This document shows, piece after piece, positions 1 through 6,924 of a DNA stretch of 15,103 bases. The DNA lies in assembly GCA_046765875.1 (NCBI GenBank), contig JBKPSJ010000401.1:1-15103 (forward strand). The letters run 5' to 3'. The position numbers and the translations under genes were made by a program. This stretch comes from DASRHY01 sp046765875. GTDB lineage: Bacteria > Actinomycetota > Actinomycetes > Propionibacteriales > Kribbellaceae. Each line of letters opens with the position of its first letter. Position 1 is the first letter of the stretch. The notes below the pieces were generated by a model, which made no database searches, was not told the DNA's origin, and worked only from the letters and a program-made list of their open reading frames with translations.

Positions 1-1697
1 GGGTGCAGGCCGAGCAGCCGGAACAGCCGGGCCGCCGGTGGGGTGAGGGCGGCGTAGGACCAGGAGAACACCGCGCGGACCTGGGTGGTGGGGTCGCCGG
101 CGTCCAGCGCGTCGAGGCGCCGACCGGCCTGGCCCAGGTCGGCGGCGAGGTCGGCGAGGGGGAAGTTGGTCTGTTGGGCGCGGGCGGCGGCGATGGCCAG
201 CGCGAGTGGTAGCCGGGCACAGGCGGCGATGATCTGGGCGACCGGGTCGGGTTCGGCCGCGACCCGCTCGGCGCCGAGCCGGTGCGCGAGCAGCTCATGG
301 GCCTCCGCGTGGGAGAGCAGGTCGAGGGACAGTGGGTGGGCGGCGTCGGTGGCGACCAGCGCGGTGAGCTGGTTGCGGCTGGTCACCACCGCCAGCGCCG
401 TGGAGGCGCCGGGCAGCAGCGGGCGGACCTGGGCGGCGTCGCGGGCGTTGTCCAACACCACCAACATCCGCTTGCCCGCGATCCGGCTGCGATACAGCCC
501 GGCCTGCGCGTCGAGGTCGGCCGGGATCCGTTGCGGTGGCACGCCGAGGGCGTCCAGGAAGCCGCGGACCGCCTGCGCCGGCGGCATCGGCTCACCGGTG
601 GGGTCGAAGCCGCGCAGGTTGACATACAGCTGCCCGTCGGGGAACTGGTCGGCGACCCGATGCGCCCAGTGCACCGCCAGCGCGGTCTTGCCCACCCCGG
701 CCGTGCCAGACACCGCGGAGATGACCATCGCCGCCGGCGCCGCGGCGTGCCCGTCGGTGCCCGCGGTCGCGTTCGCGAGCAGCTTGTCCAGCCGGGCCAA
801 CTGGTCCGCGCGCCCGGCGAACCCGGCCACCGCGGCGGGTAGCTGCGCCGGCACCACGACGGTAGGTGGCTGCGCCGGCACGGTGGTCGCGGTCTCTGGC
901 GCGGTGGTCGCGCTGGCCGGCATGGTGGTGGGCTGGGATGGGATGTCCAGGTCGCCGCGCAGGATCGCCTGGTGGATCACCTGCAGGTCGCTGCCCGGGT
1001 CGGCACCTAGCTCGTCGGCGATCCGCTGGCGCAGCGTCGCGTAGAGGGCCAGGGCGTCGGTGGACCGGCCGGTCGCGTGCAACGCCCGCATCAGCACCGC
1101 GGCGAGCGGCTCGACCAGCGGATACTCGCCAGTCAGCTCGCGCAGCGGGCCCACCACTACCTGGGCGCGACCGGCGCGCACCTCGGCGTCGGCCCACGCC
1201 ACGACCGCGTCCAGGTATTGCTCGCGCCACGCGTCGCGGGTGCGGGCCGCCCACGACCCGGGCAGCCCGGCCAACGGCTCACCACGCCACAGCGCGAGGG
1301 CATCGCGCAACAGCCCGGCGCGCTGGTCGATGGTGCTGGCCGGATCGCGCGCCCGCGCGACCAGCCGGCGGAACCGGTGCAGATCAACCTCGTCGGGCTC
1401 CGCGCGCAGCACATATCCGCCGGGCAGCCGATCCAGGCGCACCGGCACCACCCGATCCTCGGCGGCGTTCACCCGCGCCAACAACCCACGCAGACGGCTC
1501 ACATGGGCATACACCGCTGCCTCGACTTCACCCGGCGGGGCCGCATCCCAGACGCGGTCGATCAACGCCTGTCGGACCACCACCCGGCCCACATCCACCG
1601 CCAACGCCGCCAACACCAACCGCTGCTGACGCCCACCCAACGCCAACGCCGCACCACCGGCACGGACCTCCACCGACCCCAACAACCCAAGCTCCAC
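1..1697 (-). CDS. AfsR/SARP-family transcriptional regulator with BTAD and NB-ARC domains (C-terminus beyond the window)
   Basis: Partial gene; 565 codons are open from the left edge. The start is GTG at 1697 (product begins MELGLLGSVEVRAGG), with GAGGG seven bases upstream; an in-frame stop lies at 1746-1748. Order of parts: an OmpR-type winged-helix DNA-binding domain (about residues 10-92, ending in LPGGYVL), a BTAD helical domain (about 98-245), a Thr/Pro-rich linker (about 255-290), then an NB-ARC/STAND ATPase. The P-loop is GTAGVGKT (residues 331-338, K337), the kinase-2 motif is LVVLDNA (D416), and a RLPLAL motif lies near 496. Such proteins activate target promoters, often for secondary metabolism, with ATP binding as a switch. 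The missing C-terminus would usually hold TPR repeats. The neighbour upstream on the same strand is a secreted glycosidase, not a biosynthetic gene, so the target is unknown. Family assignment is firm; the regulon is not. Confidence 0.9.
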   Translation of the reverse strand, partial: MELGLLGSVEVRAGGAALALGGRQQRLVLAALAVDVGRVVVRQALIDRVWDAAPPGEVEAAVYAHVSRLRGLLARVNAAEDRVVPVRLDRLPGGYVLRAEPDEVDLHRFRRLVARARDPASTIDQRAGLLRDALALWRGEPLAGLPGSWAARTRDAWREQYLDAVVAWADAEVRAGRAQVVVGPLRELTGEYPLVEPLAAVLMRALHATGRSTDALALYATLRQRIADELGADPGSDLQVIHQAILRGDLDIPSQPTTMPASATTAPETATTVPAQPPTVVVPAQLPAAVAGFAGRADQLARLDKLLANATAGTDGHAAAPAAMVISAVSGTAGVGKTALAVHWAHRVADQFPDGQLYVNLRGFDPTGEPMPPAQAVRGFLDALGVPPQRIPADLDAQAGLYRSRIAGKRMLVVLDNARDAAQVRPLLPGASTALAVVTSRNQLTALVATDAAHPLSLDLLSHAEAHELLAHRLGAERVAAEPDPVAQIIAACARLPLALAIAAARAQQTNFPLADLAADLGQAGRRLDALDAGDPTTQVRAVFSWSYAALTPPAARLFRLLGLH

Positions 1698-1804
1698 ACC
1701 GCGGCCCTCACACCAACCCGGCCAACACACACCCAGACCGTCAACCTAGCAAGGCCCGGGGACTCCGGCACCCTCTGTTTTTGTCCCCTTCTCAACGACA
1801 GTCC

Positions 1805-1829
1805 GCCGCCGTCGGATGACGGTAGCGGC
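1805..1829 (-). terminator. Possible hairpin terminator between the GH144-like gene and the SARP gene
   Basis: GCCGC-CGTC (1805-1813) pairs with GACG-GTA-GCGGC (1818-1829) around the loop GGAT, with a 3-nt bulge. It lies about 90 bases past the stop of the GH144-like gene and about 110 bases before the SARP start, on the shared transcribed strand. It has no T-tract, which is common in actinobacteria. The bulge and the distance from the stop keep confidence low. Confidence 0.3.
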
Positions 1830-1914
1830 CGTGCTCATGGTGCTGTTCGGAGCTGCGGGGATGCGTCTCGTCTATCGTCACATTCCACGGGGCACGACAA
1901 CCGTCGGCCGCATC

Positions 1915-3480
1915 TCATCCGCAGGCCCCCTCCGCGCCGATCACGCAATGGCGTGGCGACGCGCCGAATTCCTCGACGCCGACCACAGGCCGGAGCCGCT
2001 GGGTGAAGTCCGGCGTGACGAACAGATTCCGCAGGAAGTCGTTGCCCAGCGCGTTGCCGACCGCCGCCATGATCATGCCCTGGTCGAGCGAGAGGTAGGA
2101 CTGCGACGCGGCGCCAGTGTCTACGTTGACCGAGTCCAGGAAACCGCGGTGCGGCGAGTAGATGTCGAAGTCCCGACGTAGCGCCGCCAGGTTGTCCAGC
2201 GCTTGGCGCGGCGCCCAGCGCAGCGCCAGGAACGCTGCGTGCGGGGCGACGACGCCGTTGGTGTACGCCGACGGCTGCGGGTCCGGTTGTGCGTCGCGGC
2301 CCGGGCAGCCGGCGAACCCGTGGTCCACGCCAGTGTTGTCTTCGTTCGAGTAGTAGCCGCCCGGGTTCATCCCGATCGCGTCGACCCCGTATGCGTTGTA
2401 GCCGCCCTCCGGAACGTTCGCCGGCGAGAAGCCCCAGTAGCGGTAATCCGCGTCGACCAGCCCGTGGTGGATCTGCGCGGCGACCGTGAGTGGGTGGTTG
2501 ATCGCCCAACTGCGCGGGCCCCAGGTGTCCTCGGGGACGAAAAGCGTGGGCATGAGCGCTTCGAACATGCTCCCGCCCCAAGACGGCACGACCAGCGTGT
2601 TGTTGTACGGGTAAGCGCCCTCGAACACGGTCACGCCGAAGTAGCTATCGTTCTCCCCAACCGGCTTGGTCTCCTGCCAGCTCCAGTCGCAGCTGGCCGG
2701 GAAGGTGCGCCAGGCTCCGAAATACTCCTTCTGCGGCAGCTCACCCTTGCCGATTCCGATGTAACTCGCTATGCGGCTCTCGCTGACGATCGTGTCGTAG
2801 CAGCACGGTGACTCGCCCGTATCCGGCGCGTAGAAGAACGCGATCCGGTTCACTGCCGGGCGGTAGTAGAAGCCGAAGTCCATGCTGTCGAACAGCGCAC
2901 CAGCCCGGCTCGTGAGCTCCGGCACGCCCTGGCTGACCAGACGCAGCCCCGTCGCGAGCCAGCCGTTGTCAACTGAAGACAGGATCGGGGTCAGTGGCTG
3001 CCCCGTTGGTGGCCAGACGGTCAGCTTCGCGCCGGTCCGATGGTCGTACCAGTTGTAGAACTGCCCGCTCGGCTCGTGGCGCTCCATCGTCTCGAGCGTG
3101 TGGACAGTCTTGGTGAGCCGGCTGACGAGCTCGGCGTGGCCGATGATGCCGAGCCGCTCGGCGACGAGCGCACTCCACATGTAGGCGCCGACATCGGTGG
3201 TCGACGTCTCGATGCTGCGGCTCCCGTCCGCGCCGAGCTTGTCAGTGGGCAGGCCGGTGTTCGGGTCGACCATGGCGGCGAACGACTGCCACGTCGCCGC
3301 CGCGTACTCCCACAGGGTTTGCATGTCCGCGGCGGACAGCCCTTGCCGCGTTTGTGCGGGGATTTGTGAGGGGGTTTGCGCGGAGTTTTGTGCGGAGGCC
3401 GAGGCGGACGGTATCGAGGCAGCCACCAACGCACTGATGGCGGCCACAACGCCGACGAGAACGGTAGCTCTTGTCTTCAT
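1915..3480 (-). CDS. Secreted GH144/PF10091-type glucanase-like protein ("putative glucoamylase" family)
   Basis: The product has 521 residues. The start is ATG at 3480, with a near-perfect AAGGAGGT five bases upstream; the open frame further upstream lacks this. Residues 1-30 form a Sec signal peptide: KTR, a hydrophobic core, and cleavage after SASASA. The mature protein opens with a helical segment (LWEYAAATWQSF, MVDPNTGLP, residues 56-78) typical of DUF3131/GH144 (alpha/alpha)6 barrels. Conserved blocks follow: FYNWYD (141-146), SSVDNGWLA (168-176), SESRIASYIG (233-242), SWGGSMFEALMP (300-311, E307), YWGFSPANVPEGGY (348-361), YGVDAIGMNP (364-373) and SNEDN (378-382). PF10091 is named glucoamylase, but characterised relatives include GH144 endo-beta-1,2-glucanases and the cyclisation domain of cyclic beta-1,2-glucan synthase. 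Its neighbour is a GH3 beta-glucosidase on the same strand, which fits stepwise beta-glucan breakdown. Linkage specificity is inferred. The protein ends in a Cys-containing tail (CVIGAEGACG). Confidence 0.85.
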   Translation of the reverse strand: MKTRATVLVGVVAAISALVAASIPSASASAQNSAQTPSQIPAQTRQGLSAADMQTLWEYAAATWQSFAAMVDPNTGLPTDKLGADGSRSIETSTTDVGAYMWSALVAERLGIIGHAELVSRLTKTVHTLETMERHEPSGQFYNWYDHRTGAKLTVWPPTGQPLTPILSSVDNGWLATGLRLVSQGVPELTSRAGALFDSMDFGFYYRPAVNRIAFFYAPDTGESPCCYDTIVSESRIASYIGIGKGELPQKEYFGAWRTFPASCDWSWQETKPVGENDSYFGVTVFEGAYPYNNTLVVPSWGGSMFEALMPTLFVPEDTWGPRSWAINHPLTVAAQIHHGLVDADYRYWGFSPANVPEGGYNAYGVDAIGMNPGGYYSNEDNTGVDHGFAGCPGRDAQPDPQPSAYTNGVVAPHAAFLALRWAPRQALDNLAALRRDFDIYSPHRGFLDSVNVDTGAASQSYLSLDQGMIMAAVGNALGNDFLRNLFVTPDFTQRLRPVVGVEEFGASPRHCVIGAEGACG

Positions 3481-3504
3481 CGAAGACCTCCTTCGATTGC
3501 TAGC

Positions 3505-3535
3505 CCTTGAGCCAGGTAGTCCTTGAGCCACGTAG
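3505..3535. repeat. Tandem 15-bp direct repeat upstream of the GH144-like gene
   Basis: CCTTGAGCCAGGTAG (3505-3519) and CCTTGAGCCACGTAG (3521-3535) differ at one base and are repeated with a 16-bp period. They end about 25 bases upstream of the start codon at 3480, in the leader or promoter. A direct-repeat regulator site or a small duplication would both fit. Confidence 0.5.
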
Positions 3536-3738
3536 CTGGTTCCGGCCGACAGGACTCGGCTCGCTGTTGCCAATGGACACACCGGCCCGTTGTGCGACCT
3601 GTGGATGGTTGTGATGCGGTCCGTGCGGCGGTCGCGGTCATCGTTCAGCATCAAGTCGCCGCTTTCACCGAGTTCCTCCTCGGATGCGGGTTAGTAGGCG
3701 GTTGAGCGCAGCGACGCTGCGACGGGGATCGCCGCCCG

Positions 3739-3778
3739 CGGGATCCGGCGGTTTCCGGCTGGGCGCCGCCGGATCCCG
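3739..3778 (-). terminator. Hairpin terminator of the GH3 gene
   Basis: Perfect 13-bp inverted repeat CGGGATCCGGCGG (3739-3751) / CCGCCGGATCCCG (3766-3778) around a 14-nt loop. It starts 15 bases after the GH3 stop at 3793-3795. There is no U-tract. The position and the GC-rich stem fit an actinobacterial intrinsic terminator. Confidence 0.6.
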
Positions 3779-3792
3779 GTTCATCGAGGCGG

Positions 3793-6105
3793 CTATCCGG
3801 TGACCGCGAACGACTTGGTCAGCGTCGCCTTGGAGTTGTCGCCGACATAGACGTCGATCTGGCCCGGCTCGACGATGAACCGCCCCGAATCGTTGTAGAA
3901 GCCGACGTCGCTGTTGTCGAGGGTGAACGACACGGTCTTGGTCTGACCCGGCGCCAGTGTCACGCGCTGGAAGTCGCGCAGCTTGCGGACCGGCTGCGAG
4001 ATGCTTGCCACCGGGTCGTGGATGTAGAGCTGTACGACCTCGTCTCCGGCGACGCTGCCCTGGTTCGCTACGTCCACCGTTGCTGTGATGCTGCCGCTCT
4101 TGGCTGGCATCGTGTCCGAGCTGAGGTTGAGGTTGGAGACCTTGAACGTGGTGTAACTCAACCCGTAGCCGAACGGGTAGAGCGGGTCGCACGTCGCGAG
4201 GTCGCGGTACCGCGAGTTCCACTTGAAGGTGGGATCGCACGGCCGGCCGGTCGGCTCATGGTTGTAGTAGATCGGTATCTGTCCGACGTCGTGCGGGAAC
4301 GTGGCGGCCAGTTTGCCGCCCGGGTTGACTTGGCCGAATAGGACATCGGCCACCGCGTTGCCGGCCTGCACGCCCGGGAACCACGCCTCGAGGATCGCCG
4401 GAGCGCTGGCGGCCACCTTGTCGAGGGTCAGCGGCCGGCCATTGACGAGGACGACGACGAACGGCTTACCAGTCGCCTTGATGCGGTCGATGAGCTCCTG
4501 CTGCTTGCCCGGGAGGTCGATGTTGACTCGCGACTCGGCCTCGCCGGTGCCCCCGCGAGTCTCCCCCACGGCAATGACCACCTGGTCGGCGGCCTGCGCG
4601 GTGGCGACCGCTTCGTCGAACCCGGCATCGGAGCCGCACTCGTCGTCGGGCAGGACCGGCGGGTCCCGGTCAACGATCTTGCATCCCTCGGCGAACGTGG
4701 TGTTCGGGTTCTGGGCCTTGATGCCGTCATAGATGGTGACCGCGTCGCTGTCGCGGCCGACCCCCCACCATGGGCCGAGCATGTCGTGCTGGTTGTTGCC
4801 GAGCGGGCCGATCACTGCGACGGACTTGTTCGGGTTGAGTGGAAGCGTCCCGCCGTCATTCTTCAGCAGCACCATGGAGCGGCTCGCGGCCCAGCGTGAG
4901 GACGCAACGGCGTCGGGCAGCAACTGCTGGGACTCTGCCTGCTGCCAGTCCACGTATGGGTGCTCGAACAGCCCGGCCCGGAACTTCACCCGCAAGATGC
5001 GGCGCACCGCATCGTTGATACGCGGCAGGGAGATCTTGCCTTCTGAGAGCAGCTTCTCGCCGAAGTCGACGAAGTTGGTGCTCACCATCTCACTGTCGGT
5101 GCCGGCATTCAGCGCAAGCTCGGCTGCCTGCGCACCGTCGGCCGCGACCCCGTGCCCACATGGTCCGCTGTCCGGATTGACCGGCGGACAGGCCCGCAAT
5201 TCCGCCACCGCGGTGTAGTCGCTCTCGACGAAACCGTCGAAGCCCCACATGTCCTTGAGGATGTCGGTTTCCGTCTCGTGGTTCGCACAGCCGGGCACTC
5301 CGTTGATCGCGTTGAACGAACACATGACGGTATTCGCGCCGGCGTCCACCGCCGCCTTGAACGGCGGCAGGTAATAGTTCCAGAGTCGCTGCCCGGACAT
5401 GTCCGTGGTGTTGTAGTCACGTCCGCCCTCCGGCTGGCCGTACGCCGCGAAGTGCTTGGGACTGGTCACCACCTTGTTGGCTGCGCTGTAGTCGTTGCCC
5501 TGGGCGGCGTGCACGCGAGCCGCGGCCATCACGGATCCGAGATACGGATCTTCACCGCCGCCCTCGGCGATCCGGCCCCAGCGAGGCTCGTGGGAGACGT
5601 CAACCATCGGACTGTAGATCTGCTTGATCCCGGTCGCAGCGGTCTCCCGCGCGCCGAATGAGGCATCCGCCGTGGCCACCGCAGAGTCGAAGCTGCTCGC
5701 TTCGCCGAGCGGAATTGGGAACACGGTCCGGAACCCATGGATCGTGTCGAAGGCGAACAGCAGTGGGATGTGCAGCCGAGTCTGTTCGACCGCTATGTGC
5801 TGCAAGTGGTTGATCCGCTCCGGATCGGTGAGGCTGAACACCGAACCAACACCTTTGCGTACCTGATCGTCCGTGGCTTGCCAGTCGGCAAGCAGTTGCA
5901 GCTGCTGAAGCTTCTCCTCGAGAGTCATCTGCGCGAGCAACGCGTTGACCCGGCTTTCGATCGGTTGACCTGCGGGTCGGTTCACTGTCTGCCCGGTGGC
6001 GAATCCTCCACCGGCGACCAGCATGCTGAGCGCAACGGCCATCACACCGAGCATCGCCGTCCGCCTGCGCGTGGCACCCCGCGCAATGCGACCGAATCGT
6101 CTCAT
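3793..6105 (-). CDS. Secreted glycoside hydrolase family 3 beta-glucosidase (BglX type)
   Basis: The product has 770 residues. The start is ATG at 6105, with AGGAGGAG five bases upstream; the frame stays open to 6852 but has no comparable start there. An export signal with an Arg-rich n-region and hydrophobic core covers about residues 1-39 (ATRRR, then AMLGVMAVALSMLVAGGG). The GH3 (beta/alpha)8 domain follows, with K217-H218 in SPKHFAAYG and the nucleophile D296 in GFDGFVESDY, where most relatives have SDW. The alpha/beta sandwich begins near VAVIGPLGNN (429-438). The acid/base is most likely E522 of GEAESR, matching the BglX motif HEASSR. YPFGYGLSYT (643-652) leads into a C-terminal FnIII-like domain (about 665-765). 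The enzyme removes glucose from the non-reducing end of beta-glucosides outside the cytoplasm. With the GH144-like neighbour it could finish oligosaccharide breakdown. BglX-like GH3 enzymes include beta-1,2-glucosidases, but linkage cannot be read from the sequence. Confidence 0.92.
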   Translation of the reverse strand: MRRFGRIARGATRRRTAMLGVMAVALSMLVAGGGFATGQTVNRPAGQPIESRVNALLAQMTLEEKLQQLQLLADWQATDDQVRKGVGSVFSLTDPERINHLQHIAVEQTRLHIPLLFAFDTIHGFRTVFPIPLGEASSFDSAVATADASFGARETAATGIKQIYSPMVDVSHEPRWGRIAEGGGEDPYLGSVMAAARVHAAQGNDYSAANKVVTSPKHFAAYGQPEGGRDYNTTDMSGQRLWNYYLPPFKAAVDAGANTVMCSFNAINGVPGCANHETETDILKDMWGFDGFVESDYTAVAELRACPPVNPDSGPCGHGVAADGAQAAELALNAGTDSEMVSTNFVDFGEKLLSEGKISLPRINDAVRRILRVKFRAGLFEHPYVDWQQAESQQLLPDAVASSRWAASRSMVLLKNDGGTLPLNPNKSVAVIGPLGNNQHDMLGPWWGVGRDSDAVTIYDGIKAQNPNTTFAEGCKIVDRDPPVLPDDECGSDAGFDEAVATAQAADQVVIAVGETRGGTGEAESRVNIDLPGKQQELIDRIKATGKPFVVVLVNGRPLTLDKVAASAPAILEAWFPGVQAGNAVADVLFGQVNPGGKLAATFPHDVGQIPIYYNHEPTGRPCDPTFKWNSRYRDLATCDPLYPFGYGLSYTTFKVSNLNLSSDTMPAKSGSITATVDVANQGSVAGDEVVQLYIHDPVASISQPVRKLRDFQRVTLAPGQTKTVSFTLDNSDVGFYNDSGRFIVEPGQIDVYVGDNSKATLTKSFAVTG

Positions 6106-6924
6106 CGGTACTCCTCCTCCAGGGTCAACGGTTTCCTTGATCAGGCTGAAGCCCCACCACCGCGGCGGCGGCGACCGAGTGCGTACGCGGATAAGCCAGG
6201 CTGGACACGGCGAGTACGACAGCCACAACACGATCTGCATGCATCGGCGAGAATGCGATCCCTGGCCGGATGCAGCCTCGGGGGTAAACAGCGCGGAACG
6301 TTGCACTGCGGCAACGCGAGCGGTACGCCACTCCTGCTCCGCGTGGGACCCATCTCCCCGCACTCGGCTACGTGTGCAATCTCCCCGCACCAGGCGATTG
6401 TCAAACGGCCTGCGTTCCGACCGGCCGAGACACCGCGAGCTTGGGCCGACCTCGCTCTGAACGTCGATACCTGCGATCGCGCTGTCGGCGCCCACCCCGT
6501 GTGACCAATCCCAGCCGCCGCATACGTCAATTCCCAGGCGCATGTCGTCGCTGCAGGAGCCCAGGACGCTCCGCCGCCTCATCAATGGCCTTGATCCGTG
6601 AGAGCCGCGTCCGCGCCCGCACGTCAAGAGGGTTCGAGCCTCCAATCTTCTGTTCGGTAGACAGCACATACCCATAGACAGCAGGGGAAATGAGCGTGCA
6701 GCGGTGTCACCGACCAGGACTCCAGTGGACTCCAGCACCACCAGTTGACGCTCGTTGATGCCCAACCGGAGAGTCGCGGTTCCTGGACACGGACGCCTGT
6801 GCGAGATCTGGACGTCTTGGGAGTGGTGGACTTGCCGGCGGAGTGCGAGCATCAGATCGATCGGCCTTCCCGCCGTGAGGATCCCGCCCCGGTTCGTCCG
6901 GGTCGGGGAGGAGGAGGTATCGGC
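6106..6924. other. 819-bp divergent intergenic region between the GH3 gene and the phosphohydrolase gene
   Basis: No convincing coding region is visible; open frames here lack ribosome sites and family resemblance. It should hold the promoters of both divergent genes. Visible structure is three pairs of short direct repeats: ATCTCCCCGCAC at 6352-6363 and 6379-6390 (27-bp period), TAGACAGCA at 6658-6666 and 6675-6683 (17-bp period), and GACTCCAG at 6718-6725 and 6728-6735 (10-bp period). A TTGACG hexamer sits at 6745-6750 without a matching -10. The GGAGGAGG ribosome sites of both genes sit at the two ends. Confidence 0.45.
6352..6390. repeat. Pair of 12-bp direct repeats in the divergent promoter region
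   Basis: ATCTCCCCGCAC occurs at 6352-6363 and again, identical, at 6379-6390. The starts are 27 bp apart, about 250-285 bp upstream of the GH3 start. Their position between two divergent secreted-enzyme genes makes a regulator site possible. Nothing shows which protein would bind. Confidence 0.4.

Larger units (their letters stand above)
3481..3792. other. 312-bp intergenic region between the GH3 and GH144-like genes
   Basis: No gene is supported here. From the GH3 side it holds the 13-bp hairpin at 3739-3778, then a 7-bp palindrome CGCAGCG-A-CGCTGCG at 3707-3721 (operator-like or a second small hairpin). It ends with the tandem 15-bp repeat (3505-3535) and the Shine-Dalgarno sequence of the GH144-like gene. 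An apparent terminator plus this length of leader suggests that the GH144-like gene has its own promoter. I could not pick convincing -35/-10 boxes. Confidence 0.5.

Noticed and set aside
85..2006. Long plus-strand frames opposite the SARP gene
   Set aside because: They read as Arg/Pro/Ala-rich text without motifs; the minus frame gives complete winged-helix, BTAD and NB-ARC motifs.
3361..3410. Repetitive-looking stretch coding for QNSAQTPSQIPAQTRQG
   Set aside because: It is the short Gln/Ala/Pro linker after the signal peptide of the GH144-like protein; the DNA copies are too diverged to count as a repeat array.
6106..6852. Open extension of the GH3 frame upstream of 6105 (249 more codons)
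   Set aside because: The sequence there has no family resemblance and would place the export signal in the middle of the protein; a strong ribosome site precedes ATG 6105.
6745..6924. Upstream start of the phosphohydrolase at 6745
   Set aside because: The twin-arginine signal begins at 6925 directly after GGAGGAGG; the extra 60 residues would mask it.
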